This document shows positions 53,394 to 64,000 of a DNA stretch of 64,000 bases, one piece after another (the stretch's first letter is position 1; each line of letters begins with the position of its first letter). Where the stretch lies: assembly GCA_029339195.1 (NCBI GenBank), contig JAPTJF010000327.1, forward strand, positions 1-64,000, in the 5' to 3' direction. The notes under the pieces were generated by a model, which saw only the letters and a program-made list of their open reading frames with translations, had not been told where the DNA came from and ran no database searches. Source of the DNA: Micractinium sp. NFX-FRZ. Taxonomy: Eukaryota; Chlorophyta; Trebouxiophyceae; Chlorellales; Chlorellaceae. The translations under genes were made by a program, and so were the position numbers.

Positions 53394-55621
53394 TCATGCC
53401 AGCCCCGCGCCGCGCTTGCAGGCAAGCCATGTGAGGGCACCCAGGAACCAGGCCACCCAGGGGTGCGGCGTGCCCACTGCCGTGTGCAAGCGGAGGTCGG
53501 CTGCCGCCATGCCGCGAGCCGCTCGCCGCTGCAGCAGCCGCAGCCGGCCCTTTCCCTGCTGCTCCTGCTGCTGCTCCTGCGGCTGCTGCTGCTGCTGCTG
53601 CTGCAAGTGGCTGCCGGCGGCACTGGGGCCGTCTGCTGTGGGCGCAGGCGGTGGCTGCCAGGCCCACACGGAGATCAGGAAGGGCAGCAGGCACCCGAGG
53701 AAGAAGTGGAAGAAAGACTGCACCCCCCAGCACACCGCCTCCGGGGGCGCCTCGCCTGCGGAGAGACAGAACGGGGGGGACTGCCAGAAAGTCAGCGACA
53801 TATAAACAAGCTGTGGGCAAGCCCCTGGGCATGCCACCTTGTGAGCTGCCTTGCCAGGCACAGCACGCGCACATGCAGCTGCCCCCTCAGCCTGCGCAAG
53901 CAGCCAGGCCAGGCCACTGCATGCACGGTGTGCCCGAGCCAGTGCCGCCAAGCACGGGCTGCTCCGGTGTGCTTCCCTCCTGCCTGCCAGCCAACACGCA
54001 CACCACAACCAACCAGCCAGCCAGCCAGCACGCACCCGACAGGATGCGCCCGCTGGGCAGGCCCTGGCCCGGCACGGGCAGCAGGCCCAGCAGCGGCACA
54101 GTGGCCAATTCCAAGGCCAGCGCAACGCGGCGCATGCGGTCCGCCCAGAGTGCATCTGTGAGAAGCGCCGTGCCGCAGTACCCGCGCGCGTTGAACGTCA
54201 GCAGGGTGAGGGCTGCCTGTGTGAGGAGGGCTGCTGCTGGGGGCAGCATCACAACCAAGCCGCCCACCAGGATGAGGAGGAGCCGGGTGCCTGTAGAGGG
54301 GAGGGGAGTGGCGGCGTGATGAGCTGGCAGCGGGGAGGTGAGCAGGCACGCCCAATGTGGCCTCGTGAGCGCGCTGTGTGCGCGGGACGAGGCGGCAGGG
54401 TGGAGGCGTGCCGGTGCTTGCAGCCCAGCTGTGCTGCAAGTGCTGCACGCCATGCACGCCGGTCAGCCCGCAGAGAGGCCAGGGTGGGGTCGTGCAGACG
54501 CAGAGGCAGTGGGTGCGTGCTTCCTGACTTTTGAGCACGAGGCCAGCAGGGCCCCTGTGCTGCTGCCCTTGAGCTTGACGGCAGACGGCACGAGGAAAGA
54601 TAAGGGGCAGTGGGCGATGCGTGCCTGGCGCTCAGGCGCACGCTGCACCTGAGCCAACCCACCTACAAGCACGCGAGCAATGCCGCCAGCCAGGCCCAGC
54701 CAGCCCGGCTTCCCCGCATGTTCCAGCACAAGAGCAGAACCCATCTGTGGGAGGGCAGGGGGCCAAGACAGGGCGGCGGGAAGGTGGGCAGGTGGGCGGA
54801 CGGGCAGGCAGGCAGGTGGTCCGGCGAGGCGGGCAGGCCCGCGGCGGCAAGAGAAGGGCATGGGCGCTGGCAACATGTTACAAACAGCATGGCACACAAG
54901 GAGTGCCCTGCGGCGCTGACTTGGCTAGCAGTTGCAAACCTCTGCCACCACACACCTCTGCCACTGTCCGACGTGCAAGCAGAAACCTCTCCCCTCGGCC
55001 GCTGCCGCCCGCTTACCCCCACTGATCGCACACTGGGCGCTACGAGCACCATCAGCCGAAGAATAGGCGCCAGCCAAGCCCTGCGAAGGCGGGGCAGGTT
55101 GGCTGGTAAGAGCCAAGCCACCTGGTGTGCACATGCGCATCACTCGTGGTGCTGAGGTCCTGCCAGTAGGGGCGCGGTTTAGTGCGTGCTGGGCATTGCC
55201 AGGTGCCCACTTGACAGCCCCAGACCTCCAAACCCAGCACCCACCTGTGGCGGTAGTAGCCTCGCGGCCAAAACACTGTGACAGCTAGGGCAGTCCACGC
55301 CAGGAGCGCCACCCCGCCAGGCATGAGCTTGTCACTCCAGCTGGACGCCTTGCGCAGCTGCCCCAGCCACAGCATGCCCTGAGACAACGCCGTCAAAAGC
55401 TTGGCCGTTTGGTCAATTCGAAGCGAAAGCGGGAGCGTGTCTGCGCACCCCGATGGCGGCAGCGGCGGCGGCGGCGGGAGGAGCTGGGAGCTGGGTCCAC
55501 TGTCGGAGGCCGCTGAGCTGCGGTTCGCGCAGCGCCAAGATGGAGAGAGGTTATCGGCAGCGCTGCTGGCGGAGTGGGGAGCCAGAAAGAGGCTTGGAGC
55601 CGCGGGCGCTGCGGAGGCCAT
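53394..55621 (-). CDS. Multipass membrane protein of unknown family
   Basis: Five phase-consistent exons give about 379 aa: 55621-55245, 55080-55017, 54744-54663, 54290-54036 and 53755-53394. The N-terminus (MASAAPAAPSLFLAPHSASS) is Ser/Ala/Pro-rich and could be a plastid leader. Hydrophobic segments follow: GGVALLAWTALAVTVFWP, WLAPILRLMVLVAPS, TRLLLILVGGLVVMLPPAA, VALALELATVPLLGLLPV, FFHFFLGCLLPFLISVWAW and PWVAWFLGALTWLAC. A Gln-rich loop (seven Gln in a row, then PQEQQQEQQ) and a basic patch precede the last one. I do not recognise the family. A TTTATAAG motif at about 55749-55756, 130 bp upstream of the start on the coding strand, may be a TATA box. It lies head to tail only about 300 bp from the primase gene. 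Confidence 0.65.
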
Positions 55622-55925
55622 GCTTTACGGCTGTGCAATAGTGTTTGCCGACCCCCGGGCTGCCACACACGCTTGATCAGCCGCTGGGACTGGAACGAGG
55701 CAGCGCAGCAAGCAGACCGCGCCGCTGCCGTGGGCACTATAGGCACTGCTTATAAAGAACCGGCGGTGCGAGGTTCAGTGTATGTTGCAATGCAATGGAG
55801 GGATGCATAGCCGTGGCCAGATCCCGCAGCTAATAATGACGTCAGCTCGGGCAGCTGCATGTGGTGATGGGAGTTAAAGTGAACCCGCCGCCCCAGTCAC
55901 TCACTTCCCGCCGCTCTCTGCCCTC
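55622..55925. promoter_or_regulatory. Short spacer: promoter of the membrane protein gene, 3' end of PRIM2
   Basis: About 300 bp. CTTATAAAG at about 55749-55757 reads as a TATA-like TTTATAAG on the minus strand, 130 bp before the membrane protein start. Upstream PRIM2 must terminate within it or read into it. Confidence 0.45.
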
Positions 55926-58900
55926 TCATCCCGTGCGCTGCATCTTGGCTGGCATGCTGCTGGGCTGTGGCCCATTGCTCCCCAGCACGTTGTGCAGCTG
56001 CCGGGTAGTGGCAGGCGGGCCCGGTGTCTTGGGCTGCGCGCCCGCTGCCGCCGCTGCCGCTGCCGCCGCCGCTGCCGGGGCGCCTCCCTCTGCCTGCTCC
56101 TGCAACGCCCGCTGGCTCTCCTCGTAATACTGTGGGAGCAACAGGTGGGGAGGAAGGAGCGAGAGGGGGTTGGAAGAGTGCGGTCATTATGCCAGAGGAA
56201 GGCTGGAACTGATCCCCTGCACAAGGCGTCTCCGCACCCCAACTGGTTCAAACAGGTCTAACCCGAGCCAGGCGCAGCCGTGCCTGTCCCCGAAGGCCCT
56301 TTCACACAGACAACCAGCCACCACAGCACAGGCACGCGTCCACACCCACCTGGTTGGGATGGTTGATGCCAGAGTCGCAGGAGCAGCCGTGCTTGCCCTC
56401 CCAGGCCGCTGCGCAGGCCAGCTGGAAGTGGCCTGCCTTGGCCTTGGAAGCCGCCTCCTCAATCTTGGCTGGGGCCACCTGGGCACAGAGCAGTCAGAGG
56501 CAAGGCAGGCGGGGGCGGCAGGGAGCAGCGGGTGAGGGAGGGGTGAGCCGTGACGGCAGGTGGCACTAGCAACTTTGTAACTTCCAAAATAAGCAACGAG
56601 CCAAGGGAGAGAGCAGCGGGTCTGTGCATGCTGGCAAGCAGCGCATGTGGCTGGCGCTCCTGTGTGCCATGCGGCAACTGGAGGCCTGCGCTGCCCCGCC
56701 ATCCTGCCTACCCACACCAAACTGGCTGCAGGGCCTCCGCACTGACTGTCCCCCCCCCGCACCTGCAGGCGGGTCAGCGCTGCTCGCAGGCTCTCCTGGC
56801 CAAACGTCTTGTATGGGCAGCCGTGCACCTGGCCCTGCCGAGGGGGCAGGCAGGCAGGGAAGACGGGCAGGCAAGCAGGGAAAGCGGGCAGGTGAGCAGG
56901 CGGATGGCAGTGCTGGCCGCAGCCGCAGCCGCAGCAGCGGCAGCTGGTTCATCCAGATGTGCGACGTGGCGCTCTGGTGCCACTCGCACAGCCAGCGTGG
57001 CACAGCCCAGCGTAGCGGGGCACGCGCAGGGCAGCAAGCGCTCACCACGCAGGATGCCTCTCTTGCAGGCGCAGGTACAGTCCAGAACAGCGCATCACAG
57101 CAGCGCCCAGAGCCCGCCCAGCACAGCCCAGCACAGCACAACCCTACGACACATACACAACATGCAAGACAAGTTGAGCAACAGAGGCTCACCACGCCGG
57201 GCGTCGAGCCGGTGATCTTCATGCCGGAGCAGATTCAGTAACAAAAATAATGCAGCGCCCAGAGCCCGCCCAGCACAAGCAACCCCACAGGAGGGGCTCA
57301 CCACGCCGGGCGTCGAGCTGATGATCTTCATGCACGTGTAGGGGGTGTAGTCCTTGCGGTTGCCCTCTTTGCCGTAGTTGTGCCGCACATTGTACAGGTA
57401 CTGCTTGTCAAACTTCTCGCCCGGGGCCACCTGGGAGGGGGAGGAAAGAAGGAAACAAGTGTTTGCCTCAAAAGTATGTACTTGGCTGCCGCTGGTACTC
57501 TTACTGAATCGAGCTTCTCCGCCGGGGGGGGCATCTGGGAGGGGAAGCAAACGAATGGGCGCACAGGCATGGAGGACGGTGGGAATGCTTGCGGGAGCTG
57601 CTTGGCGCAGGCACCGCTTGTCAAGCCATCTGCCTTGGGGGCCACACGGGGGAAGGTCAAAAACAAGGCCAGGGATGGCGCGTGGGGCGCCTCCACCACC
57701 TGCTGCTTGCCCGCATGCCCTGGCCCCAACAGCCGCCCACCAAATGAACGCTCCACACCGCCCTCACCACTGACACATAATCACACGTGCACACAAACAA
57801 AGACCCCCCACATGCCCGCACCGCTGGCATGCACCAGCCTCCAACCCATCGTCATCCCATACCCCACGCCCAGCCCATCGAGCAAAAACACCTACCGGCG
57901 CCATCTCGGTGCGCCAGAAGCGGATGGCCTCCTCCAGCGGCAACCCAATGCCCTGCAGGCGGGGGGAGACACAATGTGTGGGGTCCAGACGGACGCGCAC
58001 GTCGCAGAGTGGGGCTTGCCGGCAGGGGGGCGCCGGGGATGCAGATTCGGCACTGGACGGCACTCCTGCCCACGGCCATGCCTCGCGCACCACGCATGCC
58101 CCCTCATTGTCTCCAATACGCTACATGTGCAACGCACCGCACCCTGATTTTGATGCCGCACTGCATGCGCGCCCCGTGTGCATGAGCTGTGCACGTCGGC
58201 CCAAGCTGCACTGCCCCTTCCTCCCCTCCCCTCCCACCCCTCCCTCCACACCCTCTCACGCAAATGCCCCTCCCCCACACCCTTCCCACCCCACGACACC
58301 TTGAGGACAAGGCCTAACTGTATGCTTGAGGTGGGTGCGACCCGTGGCCCGAACGCTACAGACATTATACCTTTCCCATTGCGTCCTCTCCAAACACAGC
58401 CCCCACCCACCCACCCACCCACCACCGCACCTTGAGGAAGAGGCCAAACTGCATGCGCCCCTCGTGCTTGAGGTGGTGCGAGTCGTGCAGCGCCTGGTAC
58501 ATGGAGGCCATGCAGAGAGGGAAGGAGTCGCGGACGAGGCGGGGCACGTCGGCGGCTGCAGCAAGGGTTGGGGTCCAAGGTTGGGGGTGTGGGACAAGAG
58601 TGGGAGTGCACATGGTGACCATGCAGGGCAGGAAGGGCTCGCGCACCAGTGGCGGGACGTTGGGGGCTGCCAAGGATGTGTGAGGGAGCAATGTGTGAGC
58701 GCATTCAATGCTGGCGGAAGCAGTGTGGGCTGGTGCAATGTGTTGGCATGTGCAATGGCCCGCATGGCAGGGTGCAGACTTGTGTTGATGGGGGGTGGGG
58801 GCGTTGTGTTGATACGCCCGCCTCCCCTGCCTCTGATCTGGCTGCAAGGCGGAGCGGCGGCCGCAGCGGCAGGCAGGCAGGTGGCCAGGCAGGCGCTCAC

Positions 58901-61900
58901 TCACCGCTGACAGTGCCCACCACGCCGCGCTTCTCGGGATCGGAGAAGTCGGGACCCAGGTAGCTGCAGGGCAAGGAGAGGGGGCCCGGGGGAATCTAAA
59001 TCTCAGTTGCAGTTGGTGGCTGAAGCGTGGGGCAATGGTCAGGTCCTGTGCAAGCGCAGGGTGGAGGCATTGTTCATCACAGGGGCCGAGGCGGGGTGCC
59101 TCCTCCGCCGCCCCCACAACCGCCACCACTGCCAGTACATCAATCCACACACACAAAGAGGCGTCACACCCTCCCTACGCACCGCTGGCTCAGGCTCTCC
59201 ACGACGGGAGCGAGGCGGTCCGCCTCCTCGGGCGCCACCACCGCCGCCCATCGCCGCGCCGTGATGACGAGCGCCTTGCTCAGCTGGGCCCTGCAGGCGG
59301 AGGGGGGGGGGCGGGCAGGCAGGCAGGCAGGTTGATGTGCATTTTTATGGCTGGAGGGAGTGTGGGCAGCTTACAGCGCTTGTAGCGCCGTGACCAGCAG
59401 TGTCTTAGTCAGCTGGGGGTGTGGGTGAGAGGGAGGCAGGCAGGCGTATGTGTGGGTTGGGCGCTAGCGGTGGGCAACATCTCCGCATTGTGGTGACAAG
59501 TGCCCTGCTCAGCTGGGCTTGCCACGGTGGAGAAGAAGCAAGAGCAGCCGGTGTGCCACAAAGGCATATACCCGCCAGCCCTCCCTGCCTCCTCAAACAG
59601 CATGCTTCACTCTCTTGTGTCCCCAACCAGTAACTGCCATGCTGTGTTCTCCCCCCTCCCGGCCACCCCACCTAAACGGCTGCACGCTGCCAGCACTCCC
59701 TCCTCTCCACACACCAACAGAGCGCTGCCCGCTTCCCTTGCCATCCAGAATCTGCGTCCACCCTACCTGAACGGCTGCACCACCAGTGAGCTCATTTGGT
59801 CCTTGGACACGAAGGCGTACCCACCAGCCAGGTACACCCGCCGCCCCGCCACCAGGTCGGGCACCTGCTCAAAGGGCACCTGCAGGGGCGCAGTGGGGCA
59901 GAGAGAGAGGGGATGTTGAAGGGTTAGAAGGTGGCACAGATCAGCCCGTGCCGGACCAGGTCGGCACCTGCTCAAAGGAAAAAAACAAGGCAGATGTCAG
60001 GGTGGGGGGTGGGGGGAAAGGGGAGAGGGAGGGATGGCCTCTATCAGCGGTTTGAGAGCGGCCCCTGCCGGGCCATACGCGCCTGCGTGACAGAGCAGGT
60101 TTTGGCGTGCCACAAGGCGCCGCCGCCTGCTTTCACAGCCATGTTCTCCTCCCCTACCACCCCACAACATCATCACCCGCAATCCAAGGATGTATCCCAT
60201 GGAACTGAAAGCTTGCCTTGTAGAAGCTGTCGTGCGCCACCTCATTGCGCAGGATGGCCGACGCCAGCTGGCCGGCGCCCAGGCTGGCCGCCACCGCCGC
60301 CAGCGCCTCCCGCACTTCCTCAAAGTCGGGGCGCCCCAGCGGGCGGAAGGGCAGGCTGTTGGCCTCCATGAACGCTTTCTGTGAGGAGGTGGAGGAATGG
60401 GGAGGCGGGGTGAGTGGGCAACTTGTAAGGGAGGAGGTGAGGGAGGGAGGGCAGGGTGGCACCGCCATAGCTGGTGCATGCTCAGTGAGGGAGGGAGAGC
60501 TGGGTGGCTGTGCACAGTCCAACCCCTACCCCTCCCTTGCCCGCTGAGTGCATGATAGGGGTGGGGAGGCAGGGTGAGTAGGGGATTATTGGGAAGGAGG
60601 TGGATAAAGGGCAGCTCTGTGGCTCTGCACGGTCCAACCCCTACCCCTCCGCGTCCCGCTGATGCGTGCCTGCTCCGAAGGCGGCAGCTCCACAGAAGCG
60701 CGCCCATACCACAAGCTTGATGCCCCGCCCCAATAACGCCTACTTTCACATGTCTCCGGCCCCGAGCGCAACAGCAGCCTGCTGCCCCCCTTCCCAGTCC
60801 TGCTTTCACCAACACTCCTACCTGCTCCGAAGGCAGCAGCTCCTTGAAGCGCGCCCGGAAGAGGTCGCACTCCTGGTTGATCATCCAGCGCCGCAGGTCC
60901 TCTGCACAGGGGAGGGGCAGCCCAGGGAAGCGCAGGTGTGTGTCGTATCATGTTCTTGGGAGGGCAGGGCGAGCGGGGCCGGGCAGATGCAAGCAGCAGC
61001 AGAAGGCAGCAGCAAGAAGGCATCGGCACATGCAGCTGGCATGCTGCGGCACGTAGCTGTGCGACAGTAGGCAATACGAGAAGCAGCAGGGCAGGCATCG
61101 ACACGCAGCGGCATGCAGCTGAAGGTATCTGTGCGACAGTGGGGGATACGAGCAGCAGCAGACAGCAGCAGGCTGGCATCGGCATGCAGCTGGCATGCTG
61201 CATAACATACCTGTGCGGCAGTAGGCCAAGCGCAGCACATGGTGTGACACCACGTCCTTGCGCTGCCGCTCCTCCCGGGTGGGGGCGCTCATGTGCTTGT
61301 CATACAGCTCAACAACCTTGTCCTGCGGTGGGGAGTATAGAGCAAACAGTAGCGCAACGCAGACAGTGGGGAGGTGGAAGGCTAAGCAAGGGGCAGAGGG
61401 GGCCGGGGGGCAGCAGGGGGAGCCGCGGGCCGCAGGCCAGGCGGAACCAGCACGGCACGACACGTGGCTTCCCATGATCTGTACTCTCCACCTGCACCTG
61501 CACCTGCCTGCCCCAGCAACTCGTGTAGGGCACGCCCCACTGTCCCGTCCCCACACCCCCAGAATGCAACAGCTGTAGGAACAAAGTCAACAGCCGCTCA
61601 CCTGCATCTGGTCGGGCCGGAAGCCCTTGACCTTCAGGTCGTCAATGCCCTTGAGCACTGCAAACAGAGGGTACCACGGCCGAAGACGACAGGTGTGAAG
61701 GGCCCGCCAGCACCCCGCTACCTCCGCTGTGCCGCCGCCTTGCACGGCGACAGGCGGCGGCCCAGGGCAAGTGCCTTGCCGCATGGCGCAGCCTGCACCC
61801 CCTGATGAGGCCCTGCCGCGGGCCCTTACCGCGCAGGCGGTCCATGGCGAAGCGCTCAAACTCCTCAATCGCAATCTCGCCGTCGGGCAGGTCGGTGTAG

Positions 61901-62007
61901 AGGCTGAGCGCCAGCTTAGAGCGCGCCGCCGCCACCGCCTTGGCGGGCTGCACCTCCGCCAGCACCTTCCGGCTGCCGATGGCGCCGGCCGCCAGGAAGT
62001 TGGCCAT
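55926..62007 (-). CDS. PRIM2: DNA primase large subunit (p58, PRIM2/PriL)
   Basis: Fourteen phase-consistent exons give about 527 aa: 62007-61830, 61657-61602, 61322-61211, 60901-60822, 60378-60217, 59879-59767, 59290-59183, 58963-58905, 58555-58431, 57952-57896, 57430-57302, 56834-56763, 56478-56350 and 56129-55926. N-terminal family blocks: [39 protein letters not shown] and [11 protein letters not shown]. The C-terminal Fe-S domain has all four cluster cysteines: [10 protein letters not shown] (about C304), [10 protein letters not shown] (about C383), [10 protein letters not shown] (about C399) and [11 protein letters not shown] (about C439). Also present are [40 protein letters not shown] and INHPNQYYEESQ. 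With the small primase subunit and DNA polymerase alpha it makes RNA-DNA primers at replication forks. The intron after exon 5 has a GC donor. The C-terminal tail contains an 11-Ala run. Identity is certain. Confidence 0.95.
57186..57330 (-). repeat. Copy of PRIM2 exon 11 donor end
   Basis: GGCTCACCACGCCGGGCGTC then GAGC..GATGATCTTCATG-type text at the exon 11 end (57296 on) recurs at 57186-57225 (GAGCCGGTGATCTTCATG), 109 bp downstream in the transcript, including the GTGAGC donor. Confidence 0.9.
58290..58450 (-). repeat. Copy of PRIM2 exon 9 donor end
   Basis: CACCTTGAGGACAAGGCCTA ACTG at 58297 resembles CACCTTGAGGAAGAGGCCAA ACTG at 58428; the text GTGCTTGAGGTGG follows in both. The offset is 131 bp. 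Confidence 0.85.
60668..60860 (-). repeat. Copy of PRIM2 exon 4 donor end
   Basis: GCCTGCTCCGAAGGCGGCAG CTCC then GAAGCGCGCCC at 60668-60705 resembles CCTGCTCCGAAGGCAGCAGC TCC then GAAGCGCGCCC at 60821-60857, 152 bp apart. Confidence 0.9.
61030..61235 (-). repeat. Three donor-side copies at PRIM2 exon 3 end
   Basis: CTGTGCGGCAGTAGGC at the real exon 3 end (61211) recurs as CTGTGCGACAGTGGGG (about 61130) and CTGTGCGACAGTAGGC (about 61048). ATGCAGCTGGCATGCTG and CGAGAAGCAGCAG-type flanks recur with them. The unit is about 80 bp. Confidence 0.85.
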
Positions 62008-62480
62008 CGTGTGCCTGTGCCCGCTGCCGCTGTGCCCAAGGGCAGGCTCTCCCGCCAGGCGCTCGCTGTCCCGCCGCCCTCACTGGTGGCCGCAGCGCGG
62101 CGGGGGCTGTCTCAAATAATGTAGATGGCGTTGCCGAATTTCCGATCAATCCAACAGCGCGGCAAGGCACGCAGGGGGCTGCAAATTTGAACGAAAAAAT
62201 CAGGGTGCAGCGGAGGAGCCTGGCTCGGTGTCAGGAACACAGGAAGCGTGTAGGATCGCTCCTGAACACCAATCCGCGCGCTCCTGCACGCTCGCCCGGC
62301 ATAAAAGGTTTCGCAGCACGAGCAGCACGGCTCGGTTGCATTTCCTGTTGCTGTCGTGGGAGGCTCAGGGGCCGATCCCTCTTTCGGTGCGAGACTCTCC
62401 GATCGCCAGGCATGCTCAGCAGCCGTCTTTAGCTCGAGAACCTCGTCGGCTCTCGCAACTGGCGCCCGCAGTGCTCCGCA
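62008..62480. promoter_or_regulatory. Shared divergent upstream region of PRIM2 and the Gln-rich gene
   Basis: About 470 bp between two start codons. A clear TATA-like ATAAAAGG at 62301-62308 lies 180 bp before the plus-strand ATG at 62481. Nothing comparable is obvious for PRIM2. Confidence 0.5.
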
Positions 62481-62932
62481 ATGGGGCTGAAGGACCGGAT
62501 CAAGGCGTGCCTGGCCTCAGTTCCCAGCGTAGGCCAGCAGCCGACCAGCAGCGGCGGGCAGCAGCTCCCAGCAGAGGCGCCACCGCCAGTGGTGCCGGCG
62601 CCACTGGTGCGGCCTGCTCCGGCTCCGCCAGCAGCAGCGCCCACGGAACCTGCAGCACCACCAGCCGTCCAAGCATCCCAGCCTCCACCGCAGCTCACCT
62701 CCAGCCAGCAGAATGGCGGCGGCAGCCGCCTGAGCAAGTTTCGGGCGACGACGCAGGCAAGCCTGCGAGCTGCGCAGGAACCCTTGAGCCAGACGCCGAC
62801 GGCTAGCCAGGCCGTGCTGCCAGCGCCCTCGCAGCGCCCAGGGCGCTGGGTGATGATAAACGGCCGCTCTGTCCGCATGGGTGACGAATCCAGCCCCGCA
62901 GCCACTAGCGCACAGAGCGGGCCGCCTGCCAC

Positions 62933-62963
<31 letters not shown>

Positions 62964-63811
62964 CCGGCGGCGGGCGGGCATGACGCGCTGATAGACCGCA
63001 GCGCAGCGCGTGCGGCAGTTACGTTGGGAGCGGACGTGGGTGCTGCCGGGGACCTCGACTTTGACTGGGACCCCTCAGAGGCGCTGCGCAAGGCGGGTGC
63101 TGCCAGCGGCGGCGCCGTCGCACGGCGCGGCGGCGCAGCTAGCGGCGGTGGCCGCGGCAGTGGATGGCAGAGGCAGCAGGCTGCAGCGCCGCTGCTGGGA
63201 TCGCTACGTGAGGCTGAGGAGGATGAAGAGGATCCGCTGATGCAGGGGATCACACAGCTGGCGGCAGCTCACCCCAAATCGCCGTCGGCACGGCAGCGGG
63301 GGCGCGCCGGTGCCGCCACCACCACCGGCGGGGCGGCGCCCGTGCGCAAGAAGGCGCCCGCTGCTGCCGCTGCGGCGGGTGGCAAGGGAGGCAAGGCGGC
63401 GCCCAGCAAGCGGCGGAAGGGCCCCGCGCCCAAGCGACACCGCGTCGAGCCGACAGGTTGGTGGTGGGCGCGGGGAGGGCAAACGAGTGAGGTCGGGGCA
63501 GGCGAGATGGTTGCGCCGTGGGGCAGGGTGGCCGCCCAGCTTCCTGCCGGTGCGCGTAACCGTTAGGGCAGCAGCACTACGCACAAGCAGCCAGCCCCCC
63601 TCCTGCCATGCCGCTCAGGGTTTTTTGTTGCCTGTGGCTTGCTGCATGGCCGACGCCTGCTGCGCACTCCCTGCAGATGATGATGTGGACGAGGGATCCA
63701 GGGTTGTGGTTGATGAGCTGGCAGACAAGCTGCTGCTACCATCGGATGATGACGAGGCACCGCCGCCACCACCACAGCAGGCTCAGCAGCAGGCTCAGCA
63801 GCAGGTGCAGC

Positions 63812-63842
<31 letters not shown>

Positions 63843-64000
63843 GCCGCAGCAGCTGCCGCAGCAGGGCGCCAGCTCCGGTGTCGGTGCCAATGCCGGCGCC
63901 GGACAGCAGCAGGCGCAGCAGGCACAGCAGGCGCAGCCGGTGCAGCGTGCTGCGCCGCCGAATGCGCCTGAGGGAGGGCCTGATGAGGAGCTGGTGCTGC
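62481..64000 (+). CDS. Gln/Ala/Pro-rich basic protein, probably nuclear, 3' end beyond the window
   Basis: Exon 1 is 62481-63456 (325 codons plus one base); exon 2 starts at 63677 after a CTGCAG acceptor and runs off the window. The product starts MGLKDRIKACLASVPSVGQQ and is mostly low complexity, with a nine-Gln run near residue 155 and a longer Gln-rich tract from 63776. A more ordinary patch reads GRWVMINGRSVRMGDES, an acidic cluster EAEEDEEDP follows, and then a basic stretch (PSKRRKGPAPKRHR) that looks like a nuclear localisation signal. Exon 2 begins with acidic DDDVDEGSRVVVDELADK. I do not recognise the family. Divergent pairing with the primase gene hints at, but does not show, a role in DNA metabolism. 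Confidence 0.65.

Overview
The window looks like nuclear DNA of a unicellular green alga, most likely a chlorellalean trebouxiophyte (Chlorella/Micractinium-like). Three things point there. The DNA is very GC-rich, with split genes made of many short exons and GT-AG (a few GC-AG) introns. The proteins are plant or algal in type: PSMB4/PBG1, plant-like SAP18, signal peptide peptidase, a DNA primase large subunit and hydroxyproline-type extracellular proteins. TGTAA motifs follow several stop codons, as expected of green-algal poly(A) signals. There are no bacterial operons, tRNA or rRNA genes, CRISPR arrays or intact transposons. All gene models were assembled by eye from exon reading frames, splice sites and phase consistency.

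Layout. 0.6-7.3 kb (-): an ARM-like helical protein whose 3' exons run, in compatible splice phase, into the C-terminal half of a chitin-deacetylase-like protein; both parts carry single-base frameshifts at homopolymers. 7.8-11.2 kb (-): proteasome beta subunit PSMB4/PBG1. 11.6-18.1 kb (+): an R3H + ankyrin + acidic Ala-rich protein with a C-terminal membrane anchor. 19.5-24.6 kb (-): a WD40 protein of the C2A9.03-like family. 25.9-30.7 kb (+): signal peptide peptidase. 31.3-33.1 kb (-): SAP18. 33.5-37.6 kb (+): a tyrosine/aromatic amino-acid permease-like protein with a possible organelle presequence. 39.6-40.2 kb (+): a small unknown gene. 41.0-44.8 kb (+): a secreted proline-rich stalk fused to an Asp-box beta-propeller. 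45.9-52.3 kb (-): a large secreted cell-wall-type protein with two related Cys modules, SPPPP linkers and a GDPHF domain. 53.4-55.6 kb (-): an unrecognised multipass membrane protein. 55.9-62.0 kb (-): DNA primase large subunit with all four Fe-S cysteines. 62.5 kb to the window end (+): a Gln-rich nuclear-type protein, cut by the window.

Four gene pairs are divergent with short shared upstream regions (PSMB4/R3H, WD40/SPP, SAP18/permease, PRIM2/Gln-rich). The genes are mostly unrelated housekeeping functions, plus two cell-surface genes at 41-52 kb facing each other tail to tail.

The most unusual signal is in the introns. Many contain degenerate copies of the adjoining exon end, including the splice site itself, lying next to the real junction. 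Donor-side copies follow donors and acceptor-side copies precede acceptors. Several copies (126, 96, 168, 111, 57 and 57 nt away in the SPP gene; 183 and 57 nt in the R3H gene) are offset by multiples of three. For most of these I followed the intervening frame and it is open, so alternative sites would give longer in-frame isoforms. This looks like repeated tandem duplication across splice junctions and is reported as the main finding.
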